DNA of 64,000 bases, taken from NCBI RefSeq assembly GCF_003311635.1, contig NZ_QEXL01000017.1, positions 599 to 64,598 of the forward strand, written 5' to 3'. The translations under genes were made by a program, and so were the position numbers. The number at the start of each line of letters is the position of its first letter. Positions within the stretch are counted from its first letter, which is position 1. This stretch comes from Novacetimonas cocois (lineage in GTDB: Bacteria > Pseudomonadota > Alphaproteobacteria > Acetobacterales > Acetobacteraceae). Below the pieces are notes generated by a model that saw nothing but the letters and a program-made list of their open reading frames with translations, had not been told where the DNA came from and made no database searches. Positions 19,622 through 30,694 of this stretch are shown piece by piece.

Positions 19622-20198
19622 AACAGCCCCCCTTCCCGAGGTGGACGGGGCGCATGAAGACAGCAGGGCGACCGGTCCGGATGACGGGCCGGTTCCCCAA
19701 CCTCCCCTGTGGGAGGAAATAGACGTCCGTATCATGGACCGGCGCTGGTATGGCGCGATGCGCAATCCGGCAGCACAGGTCACGCGGGCGGTCATGGCCA
19801 CGATGCATGACCTTGGCGTATCGGGACCGGTATCGGTGATCCTTGCCGATGACCGGACGGTGCAACGGCTGAATTACCTTCATCGTGGCAGGAACAGGCC
19901 GACAAATGTCCTGACATTCGAATATGCCCCGGCAGGTCCTCAGGGGGGCGCGTGGGGCGGGGATATCATCCTCGCCTTCCCCACGGTCCGGCGCGAGGCC
20001 ATGGCGGCGGGACGCACCGTGCGCAGCCACATGCTGCATCTGCTGGTGCATGGCGTGCTGCATCTTTCGGGATACGATCATCATCATGCGGGCGACGCAC
20101 GCACCATGGAGATGGAAGAGGCGCGCATTCTGGGAAGGATGGGGATTGCCAACCCCTGGAAGCACCGCAGTGGCCGCGCGGATGGAGGCGCACGATGA
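19605..20198 (+). CDS. ybeY: Endoribonuclease YbeY
   Basis: A single-strand-specific, zinc-dependent RNase for 16S rRNA 3'-end maturation and ribosome quality control. The metal motif is exact: His149, His153 and His159 in [13 protein letters not shown]. At 197 residues it carries about 35 extra N-terminal residues, rich in Pro and acidic residues, before the usual first strand (WEEIDVRI). The start is well supported: CAGGAGAACA directly precedes ATG 19605, inside the phoH tail. The stop overlaps the corC start as ATGA. Confidence 0.93.
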   Translation: MEPRSRTAPLPEVDGAHEDSRATGPDDGPVPQPPLWEEIDVRIMDRRWYGAMRNPAAQVTRAVMATMHDLGVSGPVSVILADDRTVQRLNYLHRGRNRPTNVLTFEYAPAGPQGGAWGGDIILAFPTVRREAMAAGRTVRSHMLHLLVHGVLHLSGYDHHHAGDARTMEMEEARILGRMGIANPWKHRSGRADGGAR

Positions 20199-21124
20199 GC
20201 CGCCCTTCATCTTCGGAACCCGGCGATGACGCCCCTCCCCCGCGATCGCGGGGATTCCTGTCCCTGTTCGGACGGCGCCGCAATGAACAGGGCCTGCGCC
20301 ATTCCATTGCAGCCCTGGTCAAGGAGGCGGACGCGGCGGCGGATGACACGACGGAATCCCCGTCATCGGAACTGGACCGGCAGGAACGCGCGCTTCTGGC
20401 GAATGTCCTGCGCCTGCGCGGCATCACCGCCGATGACGTCATGATCCCGCGCGCCGATATCGTCGCCATGCCCGTGTCCATCAGCCTTGATGAGGCACTG
20501 GCCATGATGCGGCGCGAAAACCATTCGCGCATGCCGGTCTATCGCGATCAGCTCGACGATATTGTCGGCATGATCCACGTAAAGGACCTCATCGCCTATG
20601 TCGGCACCAGCGAGGCCTTCAGTATCGAACCCCTGCTGCGCCAGCCTCTCATGGTCGCGCCCCAGCTTCCGGTGCTCGACCTGCTGTTGCAGATGCGGCT
20701 TCGGCATGTGCATCTGGCGCTGGTGATCGATGAATATGGCGGCATCGACGGTCTGGTCACCATCGAGGACCTGATCGAAACCATCGTGGGCGACATTTCC
20801 GATGAACATGACGAACCCACGGCGGCCATGCTGCAGGAACGCAGCGACGGAACATTTGACGTCGATGCACGCCTGCCCATCGCCCAGTTCGAGTTGCGCA
20901 CGGGCCCGATTCTGACCCAGGACGAGCGGGAGGCGGAAATCGAAACGGTGGGTGGGCTTGTCTTCCGCCTCGCCGGGCATGTTCCCACCCGTGGCGAAGT
21001 CGTGACGCATGAAAGCGGGACCGTATTCCGGATTCTTGATGCCGATGCGCGTCATATCCGTAAACTGCGGGTCCGCCCGGTTGTGGACCCGATCCCCGAT
21101 CCGGTGCCAGCGCCGGGGAAGTGA
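20195..21124 (+). CDS. corC: CorC/HlyC-type CBS-domain protein
   Basis: A 309-residue cytoplasmic protein with a pair of CBS domains (about 85-210; [12 protein letters not shown] opens the first) and a C-terminal CorC_HlyC FAD-domain-like module (about 220-300). The family is linked to magnesium or cobalt efflux and labelled hemolysin C in older annotation. It lacks the membrane DUF21 domain, so it is the soluble form that neighbours ybeY in many proteobacteria. GGAGG six bases before ATG 20195 fixes the start, which overlaps the ybeY stop. Confidence 0.88.
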   Translation: MSRPSSSEPGDDAPPPRSRGFLSLFGRRRNEQGLRHSIAALVKEADAAADDTTESPSSELDRQERALLANVLRLRGITADDVMIPRADIVAMPVSISLDEALAMMRRENHSRMPVYRDQLDDIVGMIHVKDLIAYVGTSEAFSIEPLLRQPLMVAPQLPVLDLLLQMRLRHVHLALVIDEYGGIDGLVTIEDLIETIVGDISDEHDEPTAAMLQERSDGTFDVDARLPIAQFELRTGPILTQDEREAEIETVGGLVFRLAGHVPTRGEVVTHESGTVFRILDADARHIRKLRVRPVVDPIPDPVPAPGK

Positions 21125-21165
21125 AGGCCGCGCTTCCCGTCCGGTGTGTCAGCGGCAGGGTTCAT

Positions 21166-21198
21166 GCCATGTCGGCCGCGACTTCGCGCCGACATGGC
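21166..21198 (+). terminator. Strong hairpin after corC
   Basis: A 10-bp perfect outer stem (arms 21166-21175 and 21189-21198), one bulged C, then a 4-bp CGCG inner stem around the loop ACTT. It lies 41 bases after the corC stop and before a likely dsbA promoter. There is no T-run, so it may be a factor-dependent terminator or an mRNA 3'-end stabiliser. Confidence 0.5.
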
Positions 21199-21224
21199 GT
21201 CATTGGCCTTGACGCATCGGAACT

Positions 21225-21255
21225 TTGACAGTTCTTTGCCTGATCGAGATGTATT
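21225..21255 (+). promoter_or_regulatory. Likely promoter of the dsbA-smc pair
   Basis: A perfect -35 TTGACA at 21225-21230 is followed after 18-19 bases by ATGTAT/TGTATT (21249-21255). It sits between the corC hairpin and the dsbA start. The -10 is only a fair match. Confidence 0.4.
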
Positions 21256-21279
21256 TTCCCACCCGGAGGGTCCCCCGCA

Positions 21280-21900
21280 ATGCTTATGAAACGTCGCACA
21301 CTGCTTGCTTCCGCCGCCCCGGCCCTCCTGCTTGGCGCGGGCGCGGCGTCGGTTGCGCATGCACAGGCAAGCGATCCGCGCCTTGCCATCCGTGCGCTGG
21401 GCAGTCCGTCGGCCAAGGTGCATGTGGAGGAATGGTTTTCCCTGACATGTACCCATTGCGCCCGCTTTGCCGAGGAAGTCTTCCCCGAGATCCGCAGCAA
21501 GCTGATCGATACGGGAAAGGTCTATTACATTTTCCGTGACTTCCCCCTCGATCAGGTCGCGCTGTCGGCCGCGATGATCGCGCGCGCGCTGCCGGGCGAA
21601 CGGTACGAGGCCTTCGTGCTCGCCCTGCTCGCCAGTCAGGATCGCTGGGCCTTTGGCAAGGATGTCAATCCGCAGGAGGAACTGCGCAAGATGGCGGCGC
21701 TGGCCGGCATGTCGGCAGATCAGTTCCAGCAGACGCTGGCCGATGACAAGCTGCGCCATGCAATCATGGACGAGGAAGATCGCGCGCAGGCCCAGTACAA
21801 GATCGACGGCACGCCGACCTTCCGCTTCAATGACAAGGAACAGGTGTCGCAGGAACTGACGTACGAGCAGTTCGCCCAGAAGGTCGCGTCCCTTTCCTGA
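21280..21900 (+). CDS. DsbA family thiol-disulfide oxidoreductase
   Basis: A 206-residue periplasmic thioredoxin-fold protein with a DsbA-type helical insert. The signal peptide (about 1-28, MKRRTLLASAAP...AHA) has a twin-arginine look. The redox site is Cys57-Thr-His-Cys60, and the cis-proline is in IDGTPTF. Such proteins make or reshuffle disulfide bonds in exported proteins. GGAGGG ten bases ahead supports ATG 21280. It is placed 23 bases before smc; dsbA-smc adjacency recurs in Alphaproteobacteria although the functions seem unrelated. Oxidase versus isomerase role cannot be decided here. Confidence 0.88.
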   Translation: MLMKRRTLLASAAPALLLGAGAASVAHAQASDPRLAIRALGSPSAKVHVEEWFSLTCTHCARFAEEVFPEIRSKLIDTGKVYYIFRDFPLDQVALSAAMIARALPGERYEAFVLALLASQDRWAFGKDVNPQEELRKMAALAGMSADQFQQTLADDKLRHAIMDEEDRAQAQYKIDGTPTFRFNDKEQVSQELTYEQFAQKVASLS

Positions 21901-21923
21901 TCCCCAAGCCAGCCGGTTCCTTC

Positions 21924-24900
21924 ATGACAGCACGTTTCGCCCGACTTCGCATCGCCGGATTCAAGAGCTTCGCCGATCCGGCCTCCATCGAAATCCTTCC
22001 CGGTCTTACGGGAATTGTCGGTCCGAACGGCTGTGGCAAGTCGAATGTGGTGGAGGCCCTGCGCTGGGCCATGGGCGAGACGTCCGCGCGGTCCCTGCGC
22101 GGCGGGGAAATGGATGACCTGATTTTCGCCGGCACCGCGGCACGGCCCGCGCGCAATACGGCCGAAGTCACCCTGTCGCTGGAAGGAACGGCGCAGGTCG
22201 CGCCCCCTCCCTTCCAGGGGCAGGACGAACTGCAAGTTACCCGCCGTGCCGAACGCGGCGCGGGCAGTGGCTATCGCGTCAATGGCAGGGCGATGCGCGC
22301 GCGCGATGTGCAGACGCTGTTTGCCGATCTGGCGTCCGGCGCGCGTTCGTCGGCAATGGTCAGTCAGGGGCGTGTGTCCGCGCTGGTGAATGCCCGTCCG
22401 GAAGAGCGGCGCACCATTCTTGAGGAAGCTGCGGGCATCACCGGGCTGCATGGGCGGCGGCATGAGGCGGAACTGAAATTACGCGCCACCGAAGCCAATC
22501 TTGAACGCGCCGAGGACCTGCGCCTGCAACTGGAGGCGCGGCTGGGCGATCTTCAGGCGCAGGCAACGCAGGCGGCGCGGTATCGCGAACTCTCCCAGGG
22601 GTTGAGGGAGAGCGAGACGATGCTGCTTGCACTGCTGCACGCGCGGGCACGCAACGCCGTCGTTCAGGCCAGGGATCACCTGCATGCGACACGTCAGGCG
22701 CTGATCACGGCCGAGCAGGAAGCCGAAGACGCAACCATCGCCCATTTCGAGGCGACGCGGGCGCTGCCGGACCTGCGCACGCAGGCGGATACCCAGCGCA
22801 GCCTGCTGGAACGGCACCGCGTCATGGCGGAAAACATCGCCGCCGAGGTCGCGCGCGCCAATGCCGCCGTGGAAGATGCGCATGCCCGCCTGGAACAGTG
22901 CCGCGCCGATCACGAGGCCGCCCTTGCGCGGCAGGGCGATGCGCGCGCCATGCTGGAACGGCTGGAAACTGAACAGGCCGAGACGCAGGCAGCCCTTGAG
23001 GCACTGCCACAGCGCAGGACGCAGGCGCGTGACGAACTGGCGCGCGCGGAAGCGGAAGCACGTGAGTGCGCTGCGGCCCTTGAAAAGGCCAGCGTCATGG
23101 CGCGCGAGGCGCAGCTGCGCTTTGCCCAGATGGAACAGGCGCGGACCGAGGCGAATGAACGCCGTGCCCACCTGCAGGCGCGACATGACGAGATCGCGGC
23201 CGAGGTCGCGCGGCTGCGGACCGAAATGCCCGGCGAGGAAAAGCTTGCGGCATTGGATGCACAGGTTGCCGCCGCGACGCAGGCCGCGACGCAGGCCCGC
23301 ACGGATCTTGACGTGGCGATGCAACTGCATTCCGACGCGGTGCTGAAGGAGAACATCGCACGCAACGAGGCCGCCGAAACGCGGCGCCAGCATGAACAGG
23401 CCGCCCAGGCGCTGGCGCAGGCCACGACGCGTCTGGAAACCCTGCGGCGCGATCATGCCGCATTGTCCGAACGCGAGGCGCGGGCGCGTGAGGCGCTGGT
23501 GCCTGAGGATCATTTCGCGCGGCTGCGGGCCGACGCGGCCGCGTCGGCGGATGCGTTTGCTGCCGCGCGTGAGGCGCTGGAACAGGCCGAAATCGTCCGC
23601 GCCGAGACCTCGGCCGCCGAAATCGAGGTCCGGGCCCGGATGGAACAGGCCATCTCGCGACGCGATGCGCTGGAACAGGCGACGAGTTCCGCGCGCTCCG
23701 CCTGCGCACGCGCGGCGGCCGAGCTTTCCTCGCTGATGGAGGAATCCGCCCGGATCGAGCGCGAGGCCCTGCCGCCGGGGAAACTGGAACAGGCGGTCAG
23801 GGCCCGCGAGGCCGCCGAAGCGGACCATGCCAGCGCCGAAGAAACCCTGAAGACGGCCGAACAGGCCATTGTCCGCTGCCGGGCCGACAGCGAGGATCAG
23901 GCGCGACGTCTGGCTGAACTGGAAACCGCCCTGACCGGCATGGAGGCCGAGGCCGACGGACTGGCCAAGGCACTGGCGGCGGATGGCGAAGCGCAGGAGG
24001 GGCAGGACGGACAGGATGTCGCGACCCTGCTTCATATCCCCGAAGGGCTTGAAACGGCGCTGGCGGTGGTCCTGTCCGAAGGGCTGGACGCATCGGTTTC
24101 ATCGGCGGCCGCGCGGCGGTGGCGTGACCTGCCGGCACTGGCGCCCCCCGCCTTTCCGGGCAGCGGCGTGCGCCCGCTGACGACGTTGATTGACGCGCCG
24201 GATGCGCTGGGACGTATTCTGGCCTTTGCCGGCCTGATTGACGATGCTGCGGATGGCAATGCGCTGCAGGGGCAGCTTGCGCCCGGACAGTGTCTGGTGA
24301 CGCGGGGCGGGGCGCTATGGCGCTGGGACGGGTATTGCCTGTCGGATACCCTGCCCAGCCGTGCGGCGCTGAAACTGCGTCAGATCAGCCGCCTGCGTGA
24401 TATCCGTGCCAGGCAGGAACGTCTTCGCAATGAACTGCCCGCCCGCAGGCAGGCCGCACAGGATGCGAAATCGGCCATGGAAGCCGCGACGGCAGCCATG
24501 AACGGGGCGCGTGGCGAACGCGCCCGGCTGGAGGAACAGCTGGGGCTGCTGCGGCGGCAGGAGGCGGAGCTCAGCCGGCAGGACGCGGCCATTCGCGCGC
24601 GGCTGGACACCATTGCGCTGCAGCTCGAAAATGCGCGTGGCGCGGATGCGGAAGCACGCCAGACCCTTGAAAAGGCGGAACAGGAAGAAGCTGCCCTGCC
24701 CGCCGCTGCGCTGATGCAGGCGGAAATGGATCGCGCGGCGCAGGCGGCGGCAAAGGCGCGGCAGGACGAAACAGCGGCGCGACAGGCACGCCAGAAGGCG
24801 CAGGGCACGCAGGAAACCACCCAGCGTGCCCTGAATGAGGCGATCAACCGTCATGGCGAGGCGGAAACCCGTCTTCAGGCGATCCTGCCCGCGCTGGCGC

Positions 24901-26477
24901 GCGTGGCGCAGGACCTTGAGCAGGCTGGTCAGGATCATGAAAAGGCGCAGGCCTATCAGGCCGCCCTGCCCCCGCAAGAACATGCGGCATCCGCGCAGCA
25001 GCAGGCGGAAGCCGCTGCGGAAGCTGCGGCGCGTGGCCTGTCCGCCGCGCAGGAAAATCGCGATGCGACGCACAGGACCCTTGAGGCCAGCACGCATGAG
25101 CGGACGCAGGCGGGTCATCGCCAGCATGAGATCCAGAGTCTCCTTGATGCGCGGGAACCACGGATCGAGGAACTGAAACGCGAGGTTTCAGCCGCGACGG
25201 AGGTCTGTGACCGGATTGCCGCCGATCTGGCCGCCCTGCCCGATCCCGAGGCGCTGGCGCGTGAGGTGGAGGAACTGCGGACCCGTCTGGCTGATACGCG
25301 TCAGGCGGAGCAGGAGGGGCGCGATCTGCTGGGGCGTCTCGAAACCGAGGAAGCGGCCCTGACGCAGCGCCTCGCATCCTGCCGCGCAGGGATGGAGGAA
25401 TGGCGCGGCCGCGTCGCGACCACCTCGCAGGACGTCACCGTTACGCAGGACCGCCTGCGCGCTGCCGAGGAAGAACACGACCGGATCGCCGTCCAGCCGG
25501 AGGAGATCATTCACCGGCGCGAAGCCATTTCCACGGATCTGTCCACGGCGGAAAGCCGTTACAACCAGTCGGCCGAGGCCCTGAAGACGGCGGAAAATGT
25601 CCTGTCTGCCGCGCAGGGCGCGCGCGAAAAGGCGGACGCGGCCATGATCCGCATGCGTGAGGACGTACTGCGCGCCGAAGGCCGGCAGGAACAGGCCGAG
25701 GCCATCCTCGCGCAGCTTCTGGCGGAATCGCAGCCGCCCGCCGGGATCGTCCCCACTGACCTGAGTGAAACGGCCGAGGCCGGCCTGCGGCGCAAGGTCG
25801 GTCGCCTTGAGCGTCAGCGTGACGAGCTGGGGCCGGTAAACCTGCGCGCGGAAATCGAAGCGAACGAGGCGGAAGAGCAGATCGGCACCATCATGACGGA
25901 GCGTGGCGAACTGGAATCCGCCATTGCCCGGCTGCGCGGGACGATCGGCAACCTCAACCGTGAGGGACGTGAACGCCTGATGGCGGTTTTTTCCCGGATC
26001 GATCAGCATTTTCAGGCCCTGTTTACCCGGATGTTCAACGGCGGGCGCGCCCATCTGGGGATGGTCGGGAATGATGATCCGTTGCAGGCGGGACTCGAAA
26101 TCTATGCGCAGCCACCGGGCAAGAAGCTGGCGACCCTGTCGCTGCTGTCGGGGGGGGAACAGGCACTGACGGCCCTGTCCCTGATTTTCGCGGTCTTCCG
26201 CTGCAATCCGGCGCCGATCTGCGTGCTGGACGAAGTGGACGCGCCGCTGGACGATGCCAATGTCGGCAGGTTCTGCGGGTTGCTGGGCGACATGGTGGCC
26301 GAAGCCGGGACACGGTTTCTGGTCGTGACGCATCATCAGCTGACGATGGCGCACATGGATCGCCTGTATGGCGTGACCATGCAGGAACGCGGGGTCAGCC
26401 GGGTTCTGTCGATCGACCTTGAACGTGCGTCGGAAATGGTCGCGCAGGACAGGGCGAACGCGACGGAAACCGTATGA
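21924..26477 (+). CDS. smc: Chromosome segregation ATPase SMC, unusually long
   Basis: The SMC subunit of bacterial condensin, which extrudes DNA loops to organise and separate chromosomes. N-head: Walker A GPNGCGKSNVVEALRW near residue 33. C-head: signature LSGGEQALTALS and Walker B CVLDEVDAPLDD. The hinge is about 697-816 and is the compact alphaproteobacterial kind. The two coiled-coil arms cover roughly 180-695 and 817-1300, very rich in Ala, Glu, Arg and Gln. The total of 1517 residues is well above the usual 1150-1200; the extra length lies in the arms and is about equal in both. The partners scpA and scpB are not in the window. Confidence 0.95.
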   Translation: MTARFARLRIAGFKSFADPASIEILPGLTGIVGPNGCGKSNVVEALRWAMGETSARSLRGGEMDDLIFAGTAARPARNTAEVTLSLEGTAQVAPPPFQGQDELQVTRRAERGAGSGYRVNGRAMRARDVQTLFADLASGARSSAMVSQGRVSALVNARPEERRTILEEAAGITGLHGRRHEAELKLRATEANLERAEDLRLQLEARLGDLQAQATQAARYRELSQGLRESETMLLALLHARARNAVVQARDHLHATRQALITAEQEAEDATIAHFEATRALPDLRTQADTQRSLLERHRVMAENIAAEVARANAAVEDAHARLEQCRADHEAALARQGDARAMLERLETEQAETQAALEALPQRRTQARDELARAEAEARECAAALEKASVMAREAQLRFAQMEQARTEANERRAHLQARHDEIAAEVARLRTEMPGEEKLAALDAQVAAATQAATQARTDLDVAMQLHSDAVLKENIARNEAAETRRQHEQAAQALAQATTRLETLRRDHAALSEREARAREALVPEDHFARLRADAAASADAFAAAREALEQAEIVRAETSAAEIEVRARMEQAISRRDALEQATSSARSACARAAAELSSLMEESARIEREALPPGKLEQAVRAREAAEADHASAEETLKTAEQAIVRCRADSEDQARRLAELETALTGMEAEADGLAKALAADGEAQEGQDGQDVATLLHIPEGLETALAVVLSEGLDASVSSAAARRWRDLPALAPPAFPGSGVRPLTTLIDAPDALGRILAFAGLIDDAADGNALQGQLAPGQCLVTRGGALWRWDGYCLSDTLPSRAALKLRQISRLRDIRARQERLRNELPARRQAAQDAKSAMEAATAAMNGARGERARLEEQLGLLRRQEAELSRQDAAIRARLDTIALQLENARGADAEARQTLEKAEQEEAALPAAALMQAEMDRAAQAAAKARQDETAARQARQKAQGTQETTQRALNEAINRHGEAETRLQAILPALARVAQDLEQAGQDHEKAQAYQAALPPQEHAASAQQQAEAAAEAAARGLSAAQENRDATHRTLEASTHERTQAGHRQHEIQSLLDAREPRIEELKREVSAATEVCDRIAADLAALPDPEALAREVEELRTRLADTRQAEQEGRDLLGRLETEEAALTQRLASCRAGMEEWRGRVATTSQDVTVTQDRLRAAEEEHDRIAVQPEEIIHRREAISTDLSTAESRYNQSAEALKTAENVLSAAQGAREKADAAMIRMREDVLRAEGRQEQAEAILAQLLAESQPPAGIVPTDLSETAEAGLRRKVGRLERQRDELGPVNLRAEIEANEAEEQIGTIMTERGELESAIARLRGTIGNLNREGRERLMAVFSRIDQHFQALFTRMFNGGRAHLGMVGNDDPLQAGLEIYAQPPGKKLATLSLLSGGEQALTALSLIFAVFRCNPAPICVLDEVDAPLDDANVGRFCGLLGDMVAEAGTRFLVVTHHQLTMAHMDRLYGVTMQERGVSRVLSIDLERASEMVAQDRANATETV

Positions 26478-26522
26478 CGCCCGTTGCGGGCGTGTCGCCG
26501 GAAATCGTGAAAAACGGCATGG

Positions 26523-26566
26523 AAAAACGGAAGGCCAGCCCACCCCGGGCATAGGGACAGGCTGGC
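26523..26566 (-). terminator. Terminator of aarC (minus strand)
   Basis: On the minus strand GCCAGCC and GGCTGGC (26560-26566 and 26534-26540) pair across a 19-base loop and are followed by CTTCCG and a five-T run. It lies 12 bases beyond the aarC stop, in the convergent gap with smc. Confidence 0.55.
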
Positions 26567-26577
26567 GTCGTTATTGA

Positions 26578-28749
<2,172 letters not shown>

Positions 28750-29526
28750 ATGTTTTCTTCCGCCTCCCCCGTCCCTCCCATGCCGCAATACGCGCCTGCC
28801 CCCGACAGGGAGGAGATAGCGCGCCTGATCGGGGGGCGGCGCATCCGGATCGTGGGGGACGTACATGGTGACCTGCATGCCTTCCGGCATGCGGCAGCGA
28901 CCGACAGGTTCCTGATCCAGCTGGGCGATCTGGTCGATTATGGACCCGACAGTGTCGGCACCTTCCGCCTGATGCAGCAGCTGATCGACGAACGGCGCGG
29001 GCTGTTCGTGCTGGGTAATCATGACCGCAAGCTTGCCCGCGCGCTGCATGGGCGCAAGATGCGGCGCGACCCGCCCCTCATGGAAACCCTGACGCAGTTT
29101 CTTCTGCCGGAAAACGAGGATGTCCGTCAGCGCGCGCTGAATGACCTTGCCATGGCGCCCGCGTGGATCGTGCTGGGGAAATATGTCTTCGTTCATGGCG
29201 GCTTTCACGTCCGCATGCTTGATGAGGCGCCACCGCCCGGCCTGGGAACGGTGACCCCCCTGCTTTCGCGCGCCCTGTTCGGCGAAACGACGGGGCGCAT
29301 GCAGAAAGACGGCTATCCCGAACGGCGCCTGAACTGGGTCGATCATATCCCTGCGGGCTACACCGTCTATTGCGGGCATGACCGGCGTTCGACCGACGGG
29401 CGGCCGTGGGTGCGCAACGGCCGCGGCGGGGGAACCGCCATTTTCACCGACACCGGTGCCGGCAAGGGCGGGCATCTGGCATGGATCGATCTTCCCGCGA
29501 TCGATATTCCTTGTCCCACGTCGTGA
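28750..29526 (+). CDS. Calcineurin-like metallophosphatase (PrpE/ApaH-like)
   Basis: A two-metal phosphoesterase of the serine/threonine phosphatase superfamily. The metal motifs appear in order: GDVHGD, GDLVDYG, GNHD, then a late His in FVHGGFH and the C-terminal YCGHD. Relatives act on phosphoproteins, diadenosine tetraphosphate (ApaH, PrpE) or RNA 2',3'-ends (Pnkp); the substrate here is not evident. The start is unsure: the frame opens at GTG 28606, with ATGs at 28663, 28750 and 28780; 28750 is chosen because coding character is weak before it. It precedes the chorismate mutase gene by 59 bases. Confidence 0.8.
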   Translation: MFSSASPVPPMPQYAPAPDREEIARLIGGRRIRIVGDVHGDLHAFRHAAATDRFLIQLGDLVDYGPDSVGTFRLMQQLIDERRGLFVLGNHDRKLARALHGRKMRRDPPLMETLTQFLLPENEDVRQRALNDLAMAPAWIVLGKYVFVHGGFHVRMLDEAPPPGLGTVTPLLSRALFGETTGRMQKDGYPERRLNWVDHIPAGYTVYCGHDRRSTDGRPWVRNGRGGGTAIFTDTGAGKGGHLAWIDLPAIDIPCPTS

Positions 29527-29585
29527 GCGTTGCGAAAGAAAGTAGAGTGATGACCCACCTGTCCAGTCGGGAGCCCTGATCCAGA

Positions 29586-29921
29586 ATGAATGAAACCCCC
29601 GTTGCCACGACGCCGGATGAAGCGCGCGATGCACTGCTGGAACTGCGTCGCAGCATCGACAACATCGACGCCGCGCTGATTTATCTGCTGGCGGAGCGTT
29701 TTCGCCATACCCAGGCGGTCGGGCGTCTCAAGGCCCGGCATCACATGCCCCCTGCCGATCCGGCGCGTGAGGCGGAACAGGTTGCGCGCCTGCGGGCATT
29801 GGCGAAAAGCGCCAACCTTGACCCTGATTTCGCTGAAAAATTCCTTGCGTTCATCATACGCGAAGTCATCCGCCATCATGAGGCGATCGCACGCCGCGCC
29901 GATGAACAGCCGCAGCCCTGA
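29586..29921 (+). CDS. Chorismate mutase, AroQ type
   Basis: A 111-residue all-helical chorismate mutase domain that converts chorismate to prephenate, the branch point toward phenylalanine and tyrosine. Conserved residues include the early Arg-Arg of LRRSIDNIDAALI, then VGRLKARH with the active-site Lys, and a C-terminal Gln/Glu-type helix. It is a stand-alone domain without a fused prephenate dehydratase or dehydrogenase and without an export signal, so it should be cytoplasmic. It ends 10 bases before sixA. The link to its phosphatase neighbours is unclear. Confidence 0.88.
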   Translation: MNETPVATTPDEARDALLELRRSIDNIDAALIYLLAERFRHTQAVGRLKARHHMPPADPAREAEQVARLRALAKSANLDPDFAEKFLAFIIREVIRHHEAIARRADEQPQP

Positions 29922-29931
29922 TATTTCCGTC

Positions 29932-30483
29932 ATGTCCGAACCTGATGATGACTGGCGGCAGGCCACGCACCGACTGGTCCTGATGCGTCACGCGCAGGCG
30001 GCGCCTGCCGGTTTTGGCGATTTTGGCCCGCAGGCCGATTTCAGGCGGCCCCTGACGCCACAGGGGCGTTCTGTTGCACATCTGCGGGGCCGGGAACTGC
30101 GTGCTGTCGGGTTTGTTCCCGATCTGGCGCTGGTCAGTCCTGCCCTGCGTACGCGCCAGACATGGGAGGAAATGGGATCATTTTTCGGAGATCATTCCCC
30201 CGATGTCCAATATGTGAACGCACTTTATGAAACCAGTGCGGACCGTATCCGTGACATGCTGTGGGAAGTGGATAAAAAATACAATAATATCATTATCTTA
30301 TCTCATAATCCCGGGATCGGTAATCTGGCGATGGAACTGGCGGGATGTCATGGTTCCGGCCATGTCCCGCCCTCCCTCTCCCTTGGCTTCCCACCTGCCG
30401 CGATGGCGTGCTTTTTCAGCGCAATTCCGTGGAATATCGCCCAGAATCACGCAATTACATTCTATCGCGCCCTGTGTGACTGA
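29932..30483 (+). CDS. sixA: SixA-like histidine phosphatase (AarB counterpart)
   Basis: A 183-residue member of the histidine phosphatase (RHG) superfamily. The catalytic motif LMRHAQ puts His20 as the nucleophile, and LSHNPG supplies the second His. SixA removes phosphate from phosphohistidine proteins such as phosphotransfer components. In A. aceti the aarB gene next to aarA is, as I recall, a SixA homologue, and here the gene lies 211 bases before citrate synthase, matching that arrangement. ATG 29932 is used; an ATG at 29902 would overlap the chorismate mutase gene. Confidence 0.82.
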   Translation: MSEPDDDWRQATHRLVLMRHAQAAPAGFGDFGPQADFRRPLTPQGRSVAHLRGRELRAVGFVPDLALVSPALRTRQTWEEMGSFFGDHSPDVQYVNALYETSADRIRDMLWEVDKKYNNIIILSHNPGIGNLAMELAGCHGSGHVPPSLSLGFPPAAMACFFSAIPWNIAQNHAITFYRALCD

Positions 30484-30548
30484 TGTCTGACGGGCATGGC
30501 TGCCCCGGATTGCCATGAGTGGCATTTCGTCCTTATCTCGATTTCAAC

Positions 30549-30622
30549 GCCTGCCGTCATCCGCATGGAGCCGGCAGGCACATAAAATGCGGGCGGGAAC
30601 GAAACTGTCGCCAGAACGACAG
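30549..30622 (+). promoter_or_regulatory. Two hairpins in the citrate synthase leader
   Basis: An 8-bp stem (GCCTGCCG 30549-30556 with CGGCAGGC 30572-30579) is followed by TAAAAT at 30583-30588, a possible -10, and then a 6-bp stem (CTGTCG 30605-30610 with CGACAG 30617-30622). All lie in the 211-base gap before aarA. The role is unproven: sixA terminator, promoter or leader control are each possible. Confidence 0.35.
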
Positions 30623-30694
30623 ACTGCCCCAAGGTTGGAGACACGTTTCGCCATGCCGCGACAGCGACGGCGGACGACCAGGAGGAAGTGTTTG

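Noticed and set aside
22479-24035. A 518-residue frame antisense to smc
   Set aside because: Low-complexity Leu/Arg/Gly-rich translation, mirror of the Ala/Glu-rich coiled coil; no start signal.
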